A stretch of DNA of 64,000 nucleotides from Diploptera punctata (GCA_030220185.1 JASPKZ010007548.1:124001-188000); one strand, 5' to 3'. Shown: positions 1 through 10,883, counted from the stretch's first letter. Translations and numbers: made by a program. Notes: generated by a model not told the origin, from the letters alone.

Positions 1-101
1 TATTAAATAAAATTACAAAAATCCATTCAAAACAATAGAACACCAACGCCACTAACTAGTGATAAATGACGAAAAACCACATAACGATAGCCACAAAGGT
101 A

Positions 102-668
102 TTAGGGAGCTACAACTGGTTCCAAACGTGGCACACTGGGCGGCGCAACACATAGGATAGGCATATCTTCAATTCCAACATATGATAAATTGAAACCTAG
201 ATATTTAAAACAGTTCACTTGCTCTAAAATGTTATTATCAATTACTATTTTTGCTCTTAAGGTATCATGTCCTTTAAATGCTAAAATTTTAGTTTTATTC
301 TTTGAAATTTTAAAATTGTAATTGGCACTTATTTTTTCCAAATTAAAAATAGCTTTTTGTAGATCATCTTCTGAACTGGAAATCACTACTTGATCATCGG
401 CAAATAATATTGTATTCAACAGTTTATTATTTATTTTGAAATGTTTATTTAAATTAATCTGCCACTTTAACATAACTTCGTCTATATATAAATTAAAAAG
501 AGAAGGTGATAAAGGACACCCTTGTCTGATACCACGATTTATTATTACCATTTTCTGTTGTTTAGATTTAAAACCCATGTCTATTACAATTTTATTATTT
601 ACATATAAACTTTGTATAGCCATAATCAAATGTTGTGGAATACCATTATTTCTCATTATATCAAACAT
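102..668 (-). mobile_element. Non-LTR retrotransposon reverse transcriptase fragment
   Basis: An open frame of 188 codons on the minus strand carries the palm part of a LINE reverse transcriptase. RGIRQGCPLSPSLFN (around residues 45-59) is the conserved QGCPLSP block, and FADDQVV (around residue 90) is the catalytic F/YADD box. The KTKILAF and FKYLGF blocks that normally follow are also present up to about residue 160. The last 27 residues (from about SYVGIED) no longer look like RT, so the homology probably ends near position 185. No endonuclease or full-length ORF is attached, so this is a dead 5'- and 3'-truncated copy. The exact clade (RTE- or Jockey-like) cannot be settled by eye. Confidence 0.8.
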
Positions 669-699
669 ATGATTGATGATAATACCAAATTTTAGATTA

Positions 700-1300
700 C
701 TTCAGATTTTCGCCTGAGCAGTTTTAACAGGTTTAAAATTTAATAGAAGACGAAATAATGTACATCCATAATCTCCCTAAGATACGATACAATATTTACA
801 GCTTTTAAGCTGTGGTTTATTATACAGCGTGTCGCGCCCGAGGTGACGCGAGATCGCGTTACTCTCGGCGTGATGCTGGTTACGCATGGAGCACATGTTT
901 ATGGAGCTTATGTTTATGGAATTATCGCCAAATGGCACCACGTATATGGAAAATCGAAATGACCAACTTTCTTAATAAATACCCAAATGTGTTTATAAAA
1001 ATGGATGTATAAATCCCTGTCCTCGCTTAACCTAATGAAATAAATTACATACATACTATATAGTAAACTATGAACTAATCTGATGTACACTGACCTGACC
1101 CATCGGAACCTAACGAAACGAAGAAAATATGTTTTGGAATTAAGTGCGAATGTTTGTCATTCACACATGAATTTCCTGGTGGAATTAATTTTATAAGCGT
1201 TCGCGCATGCGCATTTCAATTTAAAAGAACCATGGAAAAATCGTTGAGACGAAAAGTCATAACATAATCTGTGTACATAGATAAACATATAATAATTCCT
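700..1300. repeat. Composite dispersed repeat, copy 1
   Basis: Bases about 705-802 match the left end of a repeat found again at 1485 and 5249 (shared words TTTTCGCCTGAGCAGTTTTA and ACATCCATAAT). From 803 a second module begins with AAGCTGTGGTTTA and runs to about 1290 (GCGTTCGCGCATGCGCA, AAGTCATAACATAAT). That module returns at 2166-2745. AAGCTGTGGTTTA is the reverse complement of the TAAACCACAGCTT that ends the first module, so the joint looks like a terminal inverted repeat of a DNA-type element. Open frames inside (812-1012 and 1157-1372) are unconvincing. Confidence 0.6.
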
Positions 1301-1484
1301 TATAAAAAGTTTTAAGTATCGTTGCAAAACGTATAAAACAGTACGAAATATTAGTAAAGACGGAAAAAGCACCTAGAGCAACAGCATCATATGAATGTTG
1401 TATGAAAAATAATAGAACAAATTATTCTTAAGTTCTTAAATAAGCAGATGGTTGATGATACTACAAAATATTAGAATACTTAGA

Positions 1485-1995
1485 TTTTCGCCTGAGCAGT
1501 TTTATCAGGTTTTGAACTTAATAGGAGATGAAATTTACGTACATCCATAATATCCTTAAGATAAAATACAATATTTACAGCTTTTATTTATTTCTTGACT
1601 ATGTTCAAGCCACAATAACTCTTTTTTCTGTACACCTCTGTACTCGTTCGTGCTCATATTGTACAGTTTTCGATGATTTGCAACAAAACAATCACACTTT
1701 CGTCGTTAGAATTGGTAAGTTACAAAACAATCGCTGTTTTACCGACATTTTGTCATAAAATCTTCGTTTGTTTTTAGCAATTACACCAATGAGTACGGAT
1801 AATAGCTTCTAAAATTATTTGTTTGCGCCGGCAAAATGAGTCCGGAAATCAAGTGATTCAAATACAAGATGCGTCATGTCAGCGTAAAACTTTTCGCGCC
1901 ACCGCTCCGCGTTGTAGACAAACCACATCCATTTAAATACACGGAGAGCAATTTTTACGCTGGCGTGTTGCGTCGTAGATAAACCACAGCTTTAT
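1485..1995. repeat. 0.5-kb dispersed repeat, copy 2
   Basis: Near full copy of a roughly 500-bp repeat. It starts with TTTTCGCCTGAGCAGTTTTA, contains TTCAAGCCACAATAACTC and TTTCGCGCCACCGCTCCGCG, and ends with GCGTCGTAGATAAACCACAG. Other copies are at 5249-5760 and, shortened, at 1996-2165 and 5755-5945. No transposase is visible; it is probably a non-autonomous DNA element (inference). Confidence 0.6.
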
Positions 1996-2745
1996 TCATT
2001 TCTTGACTAAGTTCAAGCCACAATAACTCTTTTTTTCTGTACATCTTAATACTCCTTCGTGCTCCTATTGTACAGAACTCAATGAATTGCAACAAAACTG
2101 TCAACCGAACTTACAAAATAAGCGCTGTTTTACCGATATTTTACCAAAAAATCTTCGTTTGTTTTAAGCTGTGGTTTACTATACAGTGTGTCACGCCCTA
2201 CGTGATGCATCATCGCGTTACGCTCGGCGTGATGCTGGTATCACAAGGAGCGCATACCGTCCATCTCTTATGTTTATGGAATTATCGCCAGATGGCACCA
2301 CACATATGGGAAGTCGAAATTACCGACTTTTTTAATACATTCCCAAATGTGTTTATATTTGGAAAGCAACGGGAAGCTACCACACCTATAATTCCCTAGT
2401 AAAGCTGCAAAGCATAGCATGAAAATGCTATGATTGCAGTGAAAACCTGCCCTCGGGCAGAATTACTATGGATGGATGTGTTTATAAAAATGGATGTAAA
2501 CAAACCTGTCCCTGCATAACTTATTCTGATGAATTTCATACATAGGCCCCTACTATATAGTAAACTATTAACTAATCTCATGTACACTAAACTGACCCAT
2601 TGGAACATAACAAAGTGAAGTGATTGAACATTTATTTCTTAAAATATGTTTTGGAATTAAATGCGAATGTTGGTCATTCACACATGTATTTCCTGTCATC
2701 TGGTGGATTTAATTTTATAAGCGTTCGCGCATGCGCACTTCAATT
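1996..2745. repeat. Partial repeat copy plus second module, split by a SINE tail
   Basis: Bases 1996-2165 repeat the middle of the 0.5-kb repeat (TTCAAGCCACAATAACTC). Bases 2166-2357 and 2476-2745 repeat the AAGCTGTGGTTTA module also seen at 803-1230. The module is interrupted by a SINE tail inserted at 2358-2475. Confidence 0.55.
2358..2475 (+). mobile_element. 5'-truncated tRNA-derived SINE tail with target duplication
   Basis: The sequence AAGCAACGGGAAGCTACCAC ... TAATTCCCTAGTAAAGCTG ... GGGCAGAATTACTATGGATGG is the 3' part of the Asp-like SINE family seen in full at 49552. It is flanked by the direct repeat ATGTGTTTATA at 2347-2357 and 2476-2486, which is the duplicated target. The head is missing. 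Confidence 0.7.
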
Positions 2746-2754
2746 CTAAAGGCT

Positions 2755-4130
2755 AACTAACTCACTGGCTCTGTCGAACTTGTAGGTTCATACCGCGCGG
2801 ACATAAGGTCTCCATACATCCCTATCCTTAGCTAATGTTTTCCAATCATCCCCTGTATAATCTCCTTCCCTCAAATCATGGATAATGTTATTCTCCCACC
2901 TCATTCTTAGTCTACCAACTGGTCGCCTTCCCTCTGGTTTTCCTACCAGAAGTTTCCATGCACCTCTTTCATCCCCCATACGTGCCACGTGTCCTGTCCA
3001 TCGCAGCCCACGAGACTTAACCGTTCTTATTATATCTGGCTTCCTATACATATCATGTAGCTCACTGTTATGTATTTTTTTCTCCATTCACCTGTCTGTT
3101 CATCTCTCTTTGGTCCAAAAATTTTCCTAAGAATTTTATTCTCAAATACTCGTAATCTTCTTTTCCCCCTTAAAGTAAGAGTCCATACTTTGCATGCATA
3201 TAATATAGCTGAGAATAACTTTTATATTCTTTTCAGTTTAATATTTTTTTGATAGGAGCTGGGAAGACAAGAGTCCCTGTAATGCATAACAGCATGCAGT
3301 TCCAAAATTGAGCCTATGTTTAATTTCTTTGTGAATCTCATTCCTATTTGTAATTACTGTTCCTAGATATTTGAAATGAGACACTTCTTCAAAATTTCCT
3401 TCATTTGTGATTAGTTGTCCACTTCCATTATATAATGTATATCTATGTGTGAACATATATTTAGTAGGCCTATTATTGATGTTTACTTCCAGCCCCAATA
3501 TCTTAGTGTTCTTCAATAGAGTGTGTGTTGGCCCTTAGTATCTCTTCGTTATCGCTCAATAATACTACATCATCAGCATAAATTAACAGCCTATTAATAC
3601 CATTGAGTTGTAGGCATTCCTCATTCTCCAAAGATTTTATGGCATGCTCTAATACAAAATTGAATAGTAGAGGAGATAGCCTGTTCCAAATTCAGGTCTT
3701 GTTGCACCCACGTAGCATAATACAAAGCTTCCTGATTCCTGACTACCTTCTCCTAGCCATCTACCTTCCTGTAAAGCGACTATATCCAAGGGTGATTTAT
3801 CTAATTCCTGTGATAATATCTCTAGCACCCCGCTATTCCACGTTCCTGAGAACATGTCCCTGCGTTTGAGCCTTTGGCATGGATTCCCTGAAGTAGTCTC
3901 CGCCCTGAGAACAGAATGGGGGATTATTTTACCTTCGGATAATTTTACCCCAGTGGAACCCATGTCCGCGTTTCTTGACGGTTGTATTTTTACGGTGAAT
4001 GATCGTCACTCTTTCGACCAATGTACTCTTTCGTCTGGCTTATCGCCTTCGACCTGTCCGGCATGGGTAACCCTGTCAGCAGCAATGCTACCGCCGGCAT
4101 AGCTCTCGTGCTTCAATCCCTAAATAAGTT
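2755..4130 (-). mobile_element. RTE-like LINE, internally deleted (minus strand)
   Basis: On the minus strand, 2788-3087 encodes the C-terminal part of ORF2 (HNSELHDMYRKPDIIRTVKS, then LRWTGHVARMGDERGAWKLL). Bases 3238-3516 encode the post-palm block (LGLEVNI, FKYLGTVITNRNEIHKEIKH). From about 3690 upward the same strand switches to the start of an APE-type endonuclease (FSGTWNSGVLEILSQEL, DIVALQEGRWLGEGSQ) and a 5' leader. The region between endonuclease and RT palm is missing and frames are broken. Near-identical 3' ends lie at 13358, 21938, 25850 and 57684, so it is a moderately recent family. Not coding-competent. Confidence 0.8.
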
Positions 4131-4456
4131 TGAAAAATCATTGAGAGGAAAAGTCATAACATAATTTGTGTACATAGGTAAACATATAATTCGGGAATTC
4201 AACAGTTTAACTTACCCGATATATTTTCTTAACTTCAATACAACAATACTGCGCATGCCCGTCAGTTCAAAGAGCTGCGGATACATGCAAGGAGCGATAA
4301 CACACCATAGAACCGCAGGGTTATCTCTGGAACCACATATCGTTTATTATCCTAATTGCCTAGTAGGTTATGGATCCTCGCCATAGATTTACGAAGAGGG
4401 TTATCGCTGACGGGGACTATTTCCTGTCATGACCACTCTGGTTACAGGTATTTTTT

Positions 4457-4848
4457 TTTACGTATTTAGGCACATTTAAAATATAACGAACCTAAAAGCT
4501 AACTAACTAACTCGCACTTACCCTAATTCAATTACTCTAACCTAGGGTGGATCCCATGAAACGCCCTTTCTTTTTTGTTTTATGTATTATGGTGTATTTT
4601 AGTTGCAATGTAAATTGGTTTTATTATGTAGGCCTACTTATGTGTTATATTTTATATTGTTGTTTATAATCTGGACACGTCATAAAGCATATATGATGCT
4701 GTAATGGATGTTAAAATAAAAAAAAAAAATTAGACACATTTAAAAGTAACGAACCTAAAAGCTAACTAACTCACTCACACTTAGGCCTAATCTAATTCAA
4801 TGACTCTAACCTAGGGTGGATCCCATGAATCGCCCTTTTTTTGTTTTA
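4457..4848. repeat. 120-bp direct duplication around an A-tailed insert
   Basis: Bases 4463-4582 and 4730-4848 are close direct copies (shared words CCTAAAAGCTAACTAACT, CTCTAACCTAGGGTGGATCC). Between them lies about 145 bp ending in a 13-base A run near 4710-4726. This could be a tandem duplication or a retro-insertion with a long target copy. No ORF is present. Confidence 0.5.
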
Positions 4849-4854
4849 TGTTTG

Positions 4855-5150
4855 TTAAATTCGGATATAAATCAGTTATAATCGTCGGAGATGCTGTGTA
4901 TCGACAGCGCCGTGGATTTATCGCTGATTATATAGTTACTTTGTGCGGTTTTGCGTTTATATTATATAACATTATCGTATTTTTATATTGCTTTTGTGTA
5001 TTTGAATAAACACTTAAAAATTCTAAAATAAAGTTATAAAAATTGTTTTAAATATTTTAAAATGTTACTAAATACAGAAGAAGAGTTAGAATTCACAACA
5101 CTAAACTGAAAAATCAAGGGTAAGTCATTCTAAAGAAAGTTGCAAAAATG
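4855..5150. repeat. Dispersed repeat, inverted relative to a copy near 44.2-44.6 kb
   Basis: Words such as AGAAGAAGAGTTAGAATT and the AT-rich stretch before them reappear in reverse complement at about 44230-44300. The flanking GATTATAACTG/TTATCGCTG words also recur near 44.45-44.64 kb. No coding capacity is visible. Confidence 0.35.
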
Positions 5151-5159
5151 TTTAAAATA

Positions 5160-5945
5160 ATACGAAATATTAGTAAAGACGAAAAAAGCACCTAGAGCAA
5201 CAGTGTCATATGAATGTTGTATGGAAAACAATGGAACAAATTATTCGCTTCAGGTTTTCGCCTGAGCAGTTTTATCAGGTTTAGAATTTAATAGAAGACG
5301 AAATTTATGTACATCCATAATATCCCTATGATACAATAAAATATTTACAGCTTTTATTTATTTCTTGACAAAGTTCAAGCCACAATAACTCTTTTTTCTG
5401 TACATCTCTGTACTCCTTCCTGCTCATATTGTACAGAACTCGATGATTTGCAACAAAACTATCAAAATTTCGTCGTTAAAATTGCTGAAGTTACAAATTA
5501 ACGCTGTTTTACCGACATTATGTCATAAAATCTTCGTTTGTTTTAGCAATTATACCAATGAGTACGGATGATAGCTTCTGTATTCTTTGGATGCGCCGGA
5601 AAATTGCGTCCGGAATTCAACCGATTCAAATACATGACGCGTCATGTCGGTGTATAATTTTCGCGCCACCGCTCCGCGTTATAGAGAAACCACATTCATT
5701 CAAAAACACGGGGAGCTATTTTTACGCTGGCGTGTTGCGTCGTAGATAAACCATAGATTTAGCAATTACACCAATGAATATGGATAATAGCTTCTGTATT
5801 CTTTGGATGCGGCGGCAAATTGCGTCCGGAATTCAAGTAATTTCAGCTAAAAGTTTCGCGCCACTGCTCCGCGTTGTAAAGGAACCACACCCATTCAGAT
5901 TTTTCGCTGACGTGTTGCGTCGTAGATAAACCACAGCTTTAGTCA
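5160..5945. repeat. 0.5-kb dispersed repeat, copies 3 and 4
   Basis: Copy 3 runs about 5249-5760 from TTTTCGCCTGAGCAGTTTTA to GTCGTAGATAAACCA. A shortened copy 4 follows directly at 5755-5945 and repeats AGCAATTACACCAATGA, TTCGCGCCACTGCTCCGCG and GTCGTAGATAAACCACAGC. The head-to-tail arrangement matches that at 1485-2165. Confidence 0.6.
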
Positions 5946-6283
5946 TTTTTTATACAGGATAACCAACTAATCCGCATTGGGCGCCAGATTATCCAATAGA
6001 CTTTAAACAATTGTGATGTAAGCTAGCTTGTCCATTTTACTCACCTAACGAATTAAAATGAGAATAGAACATTATGTGGTACAAAACTTAGCAATTAGTG
6101 AATATATACATAAAATAACCGAATTCCTGTAGCAGAAATTAGTATTACTATGTTCGCTGCCATGACGCTAGGAGTCACATTACTGACATTTTGGCACTCC
6201 TCTCATCGGGGAAATACTGAGAGAATACATATACGTATACACAGACTAAATTGAGTGTCGGTGCCACGTCTTTAATTTGCAAA

Positions 6284-7852
6284 ATGACATCAAGACTTCC
6301 TGAGTTGCAACTCAAAAGATTTCTTCATTATGGGAAAGTGACACCATTGTATCAATCAGGTAAGCGCTTCAACTTCGACTTTGAAGAAAATAGTGTTAAA
6401 AATATTTCAGCTCTGTTAGTGAACAACAAAGAAATCGACGCTGTGAAATATGTCCTCAGGGCTTACAGTAATGGATATTCTGCATACCCACAGTCACTGG
6501 TGTTTGCTTTAGCACTGTGCATACGGAAGTCAACAAGTGAAAATATACGACAAGATGCATACAATGCTGTTAAAATAGTGTGCAAATCTCCAGAAGATTT
6601 CTTCAGTTTCATAAAATTTGCTCACGATCTCGCTATTCCTAATTCAGGTTGGGGGCATGGCATGCGACGTGTGGTAAGTGAGTGGTATTTGTCAAATAGT
6701 GCTATGGAATTAGCAGATTGTGTAACCAAGTACCGTGGACGTCATGGCTGGAGTCATGCTGATGTCATCAAACTTGCTCATCTCAAATCATCTAATGTTG
6801 CAAAATCTGCAGTTTTGAAATATGTAATATGTGGATTGAATGAAGCAAAGATGGAGTTTGGTAAGCAACCTGAAGCTCAACAGGTATTGAAATTTTTACA
6901 AACAATTGAAGATTTTAAACAATGTGTTGATGTACGACATGCAGCGAGACTTATCGACATCCACTCCCTCAGCCTGGAGCATGTCCCTGCTCAATTAATT
7001 ACTTCAAAAGAGGTTTGGAATGCATTAATACCTCATCTTCCACTGGAAGTTATTTTAAAAAATATGAAGAGGCTTGGCAAATTGCAACTTCTGAATGGCA
7101 ATGAACCAATTGTGATTAAAATAGTTGAAGCACTCAACAACCAAACTGCAATAGTAGAATCAAATTTGAACCCAGCTCAGGTGTTTATTGATCTCTGCAA
7201 ATATCAGAATATTGCAAATTCAGAGCCACAACAAGCAGCTGTACCACTGGAGCCTAATCACATAATTGTAAAAGCTTTAGGTCGTCTCATGACTTCAACA
7301 TTCCGGATGTTGGCACCAACTGGCTTGCGTTATCTTGTGGCTATAGACGCCAGAAAACAGATGGTTTACAATAAATGTTACAATTGTAAAAGTGTCACAT
7401 CAGCATCAGCAGCAGCCCTGATAACGCTCTGTTTGGTTAAGGCAGAACGTAATGTCACAGTGGTGGCTTTTAGCACAGAAGGAGATTTGCAGCCAGTTCC
7501 AATAGATAAGAACACCACCTTGGAAGAAGCACAAAACAAATTGAAAGAGATCCCAAAAGGACCTGTTGATTTGACACAACCACTGTTTTGGGCAGAGGAT
7601 CTGGACAAAGTGGTAGATGTTTTCATCATTCTGACAGATAGGCACGTGAAACAAGGAAAGGTGAAAGCAGTTGTAGCTTTGCGCCGGTACCGCAATGTGT
7701 TCAATATTCCCAATTGCAAGATGATTGTTTGCGGATTGTCTTTAGAAACATTTAGTGTCGCTTGCCCTGAAGATCGGGGAATGTTGGATGTGGCAGGTTT
7801 CGATGGTCAAGTTCCACGTGTTATTGAAGCTTTCTGCAGAGGAGCATTTTAG
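6284..7852 (+). CDS. 60-kDa SS-A/Ro ribonucleoprotein (Ro60/TROVE family), intronless, degenerate metal site
   Basis: An uninterrupted 522-codon frame from ATG 6284 to TAG 7850-7852. The frame stays open upstream to 6251 but only from TTG, so the ATG in AAAATGACA is the natural start. Ro60 proteins bind misfolded 5S/snRNA-like RNAs and Y RNAs in nucleus and cytoplasm. Residues about 10-345 match the TROVE HEAT-repeat ring (GWGHGMRRVVSEWY, KYRGRHGWSHADVIKLAHLK, SKEVWNALIPHLP). Residues about 348-522 are the vWA-like domain (RYLVAIDARKQM, DVFIILTDRH, MIVCGLS, PEDRGMLDVAGFD). Length equals that of known Ro60. The metal-binding DxSxS is DARKQ (D355 kept, both Ser lost). The Thr loop reads GPVD near residue 426, and TDNE is TDRH at 451-454. 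It has no introns, so it may be a retrocopy or a naturally intronless gene. The intact frame argues for selection or youth. Confidence 0.93.
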   Translation: MTSRLPELQLKRFLHYGKVTPLYQSGKRFNFDFEENSVKNISALLVNNKEIDAVKYVLRAYSNGYSAYPQSLVFALALCIRKSTSENIRQDAYNAVKIVCKSPEDFFSFIKFAHDLAIPNSGWGHGMRRVVSEWYLSNSAMELADCVTKYRGRHGWSHADVIKLAHLKSSNVAKSAVLKYVICGLNEAKMEFGKQPEAQQVLKFLQTIEDFKQCVDVRHAARLIDIHSLSLEHVPAQLITSKEVWNALIPHLPLEVILKNMKRLGKLQLLNGNEPIVIKIVEALNNQTAIVESNLNPAQVFIDLCKYQNIANSEPQQAAVPLEPNHIIVKALGRLMTSTFRMLAPTGLRYLVAIDARKQMVYNKCYNCKSVTSASAAALITLCLVKAERNVTVVAFSTEGDLQPVPIDKNTTLEEAQNKLKEIPKGPVDLTQPLFWAEDLDKVVDVFIILTDRHVKQGKVKAVVALRRYRNVFNIPNCKMIVCGLSLETFSVACPEDRGMLDVAGFDGQVPRVIEAFCRGAF

Positions 7853-8013
7853 ATTGGATGCAAGATTCTCCTTCCTGTACAGCCCTTCCATTACATCTTC
7901 AACCAAAGCAAAGTTTCTTTTTTAAAATAGAAGATGCCAACATAAGCAACTCACCACAAGTGCCATATTTCTTCATGGACATGTTAATGTTATCGAAGAA
8001 ATAAGATTTTGCT

Positions 8014-8019
8014 AATAAA
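8014..8019 (+). promoter_or_regulatory. Possible poly(A) signal of the Ro60-like gene
   Basis: AATAAA lies 162 bp after the Ro60 stop codon in AT-rich sequence. It is the first canonical hexamer I see downstream. Without transcript data the cleavage site is unknown. The stretch 8020-8645 holds no recognisable gene. Confidence 0.35.
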
Positions 8020-8664
8020 ATGGATTACTAATTAGTGAAGTTGATTTTATTTAGTGATAAGTGAATTTCTTCTAGAGTCCCAAAAGCACTGCTTCACTAC
8101 AACTCCATGGGAAGAGATCTCTGAGATATCACAAAAAGCAATGGAAGGTAAATAAATTCCTCTTTTTTGAGATTGTAACAGCCCATTTGGCCTAACACTT
8201 GTATGGATGATTATGATGAATTATTTAAGATGTAGGCCCTAGTTACAAAAGTAAAAATACAGAAGTTTATGTGGATTTACTTGGAAAATAATTATATATT
8301 CATGTTAGGAATAATTGGAAATTGCCTATTTTCAAAATGAAAAGTAATACACATACTGGTAAACATTTTGAAGAAGAAAAATTTTTATTTTGTTACTTGA
8401 TAGTATTATATTAAACACAGTATTTCAATGTTTGTAAATAATTATCTGTAGTAAGAGATTTTTTTTTAATCACATTGTAATTTTTTTGGTAGAAGATTTA
8501 CATATTCTCTCTTAAAAACACTATTTTGATTTTAAAACTTTTCAATTCAGATTTATGTTTTTAAATTATAGGGTAGATACAAGAAGCTGTATTAGCTACA
8601 AAATAAGTAACCAATTGCTTAAAAAGAGAGAAGAAACTGTTGATTTTGACATAATAATTTGTGT

Positions 8665-8846
8665 AATTACGTAGACTTTCACGGCCGGAGTTGCTATGAT
8701 GATCTTGATGAAGATTTTCGGGCTGTAGGCCGTGGTCGTGAGGCTTGTAGTTCCCCGACGTTTTGCCAGAGACTGCGCCTGGTGAATCGTCGGGGAACTA
8801 CAAGCCTCACGACCACGGCCTACAGCCCAAAAATCTTTATCAAGAT
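8665..8846. mobile_element. Fold-back element (GTAGACTTTCACGGCCGG family) with target duplication
   Basis: Two arms, about 8700-8775 and 8778-8850, are inverted copies of one sequence (GGCTGTAGGCCGTGGTCGTG versus its complement), meeting near 8775. The insert is flanked by direct copies of TAATAATTTGTGT (8652-8664 and 8849-8861). A larger relative with the same ends is at 46673-47521. The element resembles the fold-back PLE ends elsewhere in the window. AAAACGTC near the tip (minus strand) recalls the GAAACGTC of the hammerhead-like motif at 55641. No ORF is credible. Confidence 0.65.
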
Positions 8847-9111
8847 CATAATAATTTGTGTTAAAATAAAAGTATAACATCTAAAATAATTTTTTAAAAA
8901 TTCTTATTTTTATCATTAAAAAATCTAACTATTATTTATAGATTTAATGATTCTTTACCAATTTGTCACCTTTTTTATATTTTAGAAAGTCACATTGAGT
9001 TGAAAATGGAATGATTGCATGTATAAGAGACTCTTCAGGATTTTAAAAAGACGATTTTGCTTTAATTTGCCATAGAAAGAAAAAAATCATAATTTATAAT
9101 TATGCAGTTAA

Positions 9112-9264
9112 CCCTCTGCATGCCACTGGTAAAATCTCTTGTGTCAGAGATTTAAATCGCATCCGCCGATGTGTTCGGCTTTGCAAGTAGTTTAAGTATA
9201 TTGTCTGGCAGGTAATGGACAGGAGCACCAGAGCGGATCTAATCGGCTCATGACACCTAAAGGG
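9112..9264. mobile_element. 153-bp TTAA-flanked MITE (piggyBac-type target)
   Basis: The insert starts CCCTCTGCATGCC and ends CACCTAAAGGG and is flanked by TTAA at 9108-9111 and 9265-9268. A second copy at 43643-43795 has the same interior (ATCCGCCGATGTG, GGTAATGGA.AGGAGCA) and the same TTAA flanks. Both termini begin CCCT. TTAA duplication is the hallmark of piggyBac transposition. No coding capacity. Confidence 0.75.
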
Positions 9265-9867
9265 TTAACAATAGTAAGCATCTACTTTCTTCAAAAGAAA
9301 TAAATATTAACCTAAAAATGGCTATGGTATGAAATTTCATACTAATTACATGAAAGGAATCATGTATAATTAATATAAAAATGGTATTGTGTATACAATA
9401 AGAAGTTTTTCTGTATGGTGAAGGTTGGTATCACACTTCTGTAAATATAAAAACATTTCCTTCATTAGTTTGAAATCTACAGTGTCAACAATCAGATGTA
9501 GCTATATTTTTACATACTACGAGATGATCTAAACTTACTGATGAAGCAGATGTGCTGGAATCTGTTTTTGAACCATCTCAAGTGATGATGATGATGCAGG
9601 TAGTGACCAGGAAGGAGAAACAGCGAATATATGCGACGTAGGAAAGGGAGTACTCTGACAGCGTATTGAGATTTGAAAGAAAGTTTCCAGCTCCCTCCAT
9701 GTTGCGATGCATGTGAAATGACTGCAAGCAGCAATCTTGTCAAGCACCAATCTGTAGAGCATATTGTTACTAATAAAAATTTTGCCAACACAACCCAAAA
9801 CCAAAGATTTAGGTCTGGATATAAAATTCAGAAAAAAATTACAAGTAGTATATCTTGAATTTAATTA

Positions 9868-9908
9868 AATTTACAGTGGGAGGAAATATTATGAGGTATT
9901 TATATTAA
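9868..9908. mobile_element. Left piece of a Penelope-like element end, split by a TTAA insertion
   Basis: GTGGGAGGAAATATTATGAG and the following GTATTTATATTAA match the PLE end at 54836-54868. The match continues at 13043 (TTAATAAATGAGTTGGAG) after the 3.1-kb TTAA element. The PLE is therefore older than that element. Confidence 0.7.
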
Positions 9909-10432
9909 CCCATCAGCGTGGACATTTAAACATGGCATTCCTTTCCCAGATGCAGAAGGACGTGTTAATACGCCTGGACTTTTAAATGTCCAAATGCAGA
10001 TTGCCATACATTACGCGTTGATACATCTATGATTCTCAAGGCTTATAGGGAGTTTGTTAAACATTCTGGAGAACTTATTTTTTGTTGCTGTGGTAGGGAA
10101 ACTCTCCTTCATGTTATGACATAATTTACGACAGGCATGTGGAGTGAGTTAGCTACTTATTAGTGAAAGGAGATACTTTTTGTAATTTTTTTTCTCTTCA
10201 GCTACGCCCTTCGTTCGAACTAGTGAATGCCCTATTTTGCCAAAAAGAAATATCTGTAAAGTGTCTCACTGTGTGGTCTCATAACTAACCTTTCTTTGAA
10301 AACCGACGTGGATCGTGTGTTTATAGACAAAAATCACATGTCTCAGACATTTCCAACTTCTAAAACAAATTTATGTGGCGAATTTGATGTGTAGAATTAT
10401 AAAAAAAAAATTAAAAAATATAATAGAGGGAT

Positions 10433-10482
10433 AATAGTAATAATAGTAATAGTAATAATAATAATAATTTCCGATTGAGGGT
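10433..10482. repeat. AAT/TAG microsatellite
   Basis: Imperfect run of (TAATAG) and (TAA) trinucleotides directly left of the SINE at 10490. Confidence 0.85.
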
Positions 10483-10489
10483 CTTTCCA

Positions 10490-10816
10490 CTTTTTCAGCG
10501 GTTGCCCTTTTTACCAGCCGGCTGCTGGCCCTTCACATCCACATGTGTCAATCACAGAGGTGATGATCAACAGCCAGTGTAGGGGTGACATGTGGTTAGC
10601 ATGTCGAGTCCCCCAGCCGTTATAGCTGGTTCCTGAACCTTGAGCCACTACTTATTGTAGCTACCCAATTGCCTCACGATGCTGGGTGGGCACCGGTCCC
10701 ATACTGGCCGAAATACCATGAGAAAATTTCTTCCCCCATGGAGACTCGAACCAGCGCAAGTCCCGTAGCTCTGCGCCAAGGCTTCCTAACTTAACTGCTC
10801 GGCTATGGCGCGGGAC
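10490..10816 (-). mobile_element. tRNA-derived SINE (GTCCCGCGCC head), copy 1
   Basis: Read on the minus strand it begins GTCCCGCGCCATAGCCGAGC, a tRNA-like D-arm region, and then GGTTCGAGTCTCC, a B-box-like T-arm. The body CCAGTATGGGACCGGTGCCC and tail GGCCAGCAGCCGGCTGGTA follow. Copies with the same layout occur at 26151-26496 and 30018-30366. It lies in an AAT microsatellite, which hides any target duplication. Confidence 0.85.
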
Positions 10817-10883
10817 AATAATAATAATAATAATAAAAATAATAATGGTAATGATACTAAAAATAAAATTAGTTATAATAGCA

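Noticed and set aside
812..1012. Frames at 812-1012 and 2082-2399 with a shared LWNYRQMAP motif
   Set aside because: Shared only because both lie in copies of one repeat; no domain, and the rest of the frames does not agree.
6251..6283. Extension of the Ro60 frame to TTG at 6251 (11 extra codons)
   Set aside because: It has no ATG; the ATG at 6284 matches the usual Ro60 N-terminus length, and non-ATG starts should not be assumed in an animal gene.
7378..7719. Minus-strand frames of 82-113 codons opposite the Ro60 gene
   Set aside because: Shadow frames of the sense coding region, with no recognisable domain.
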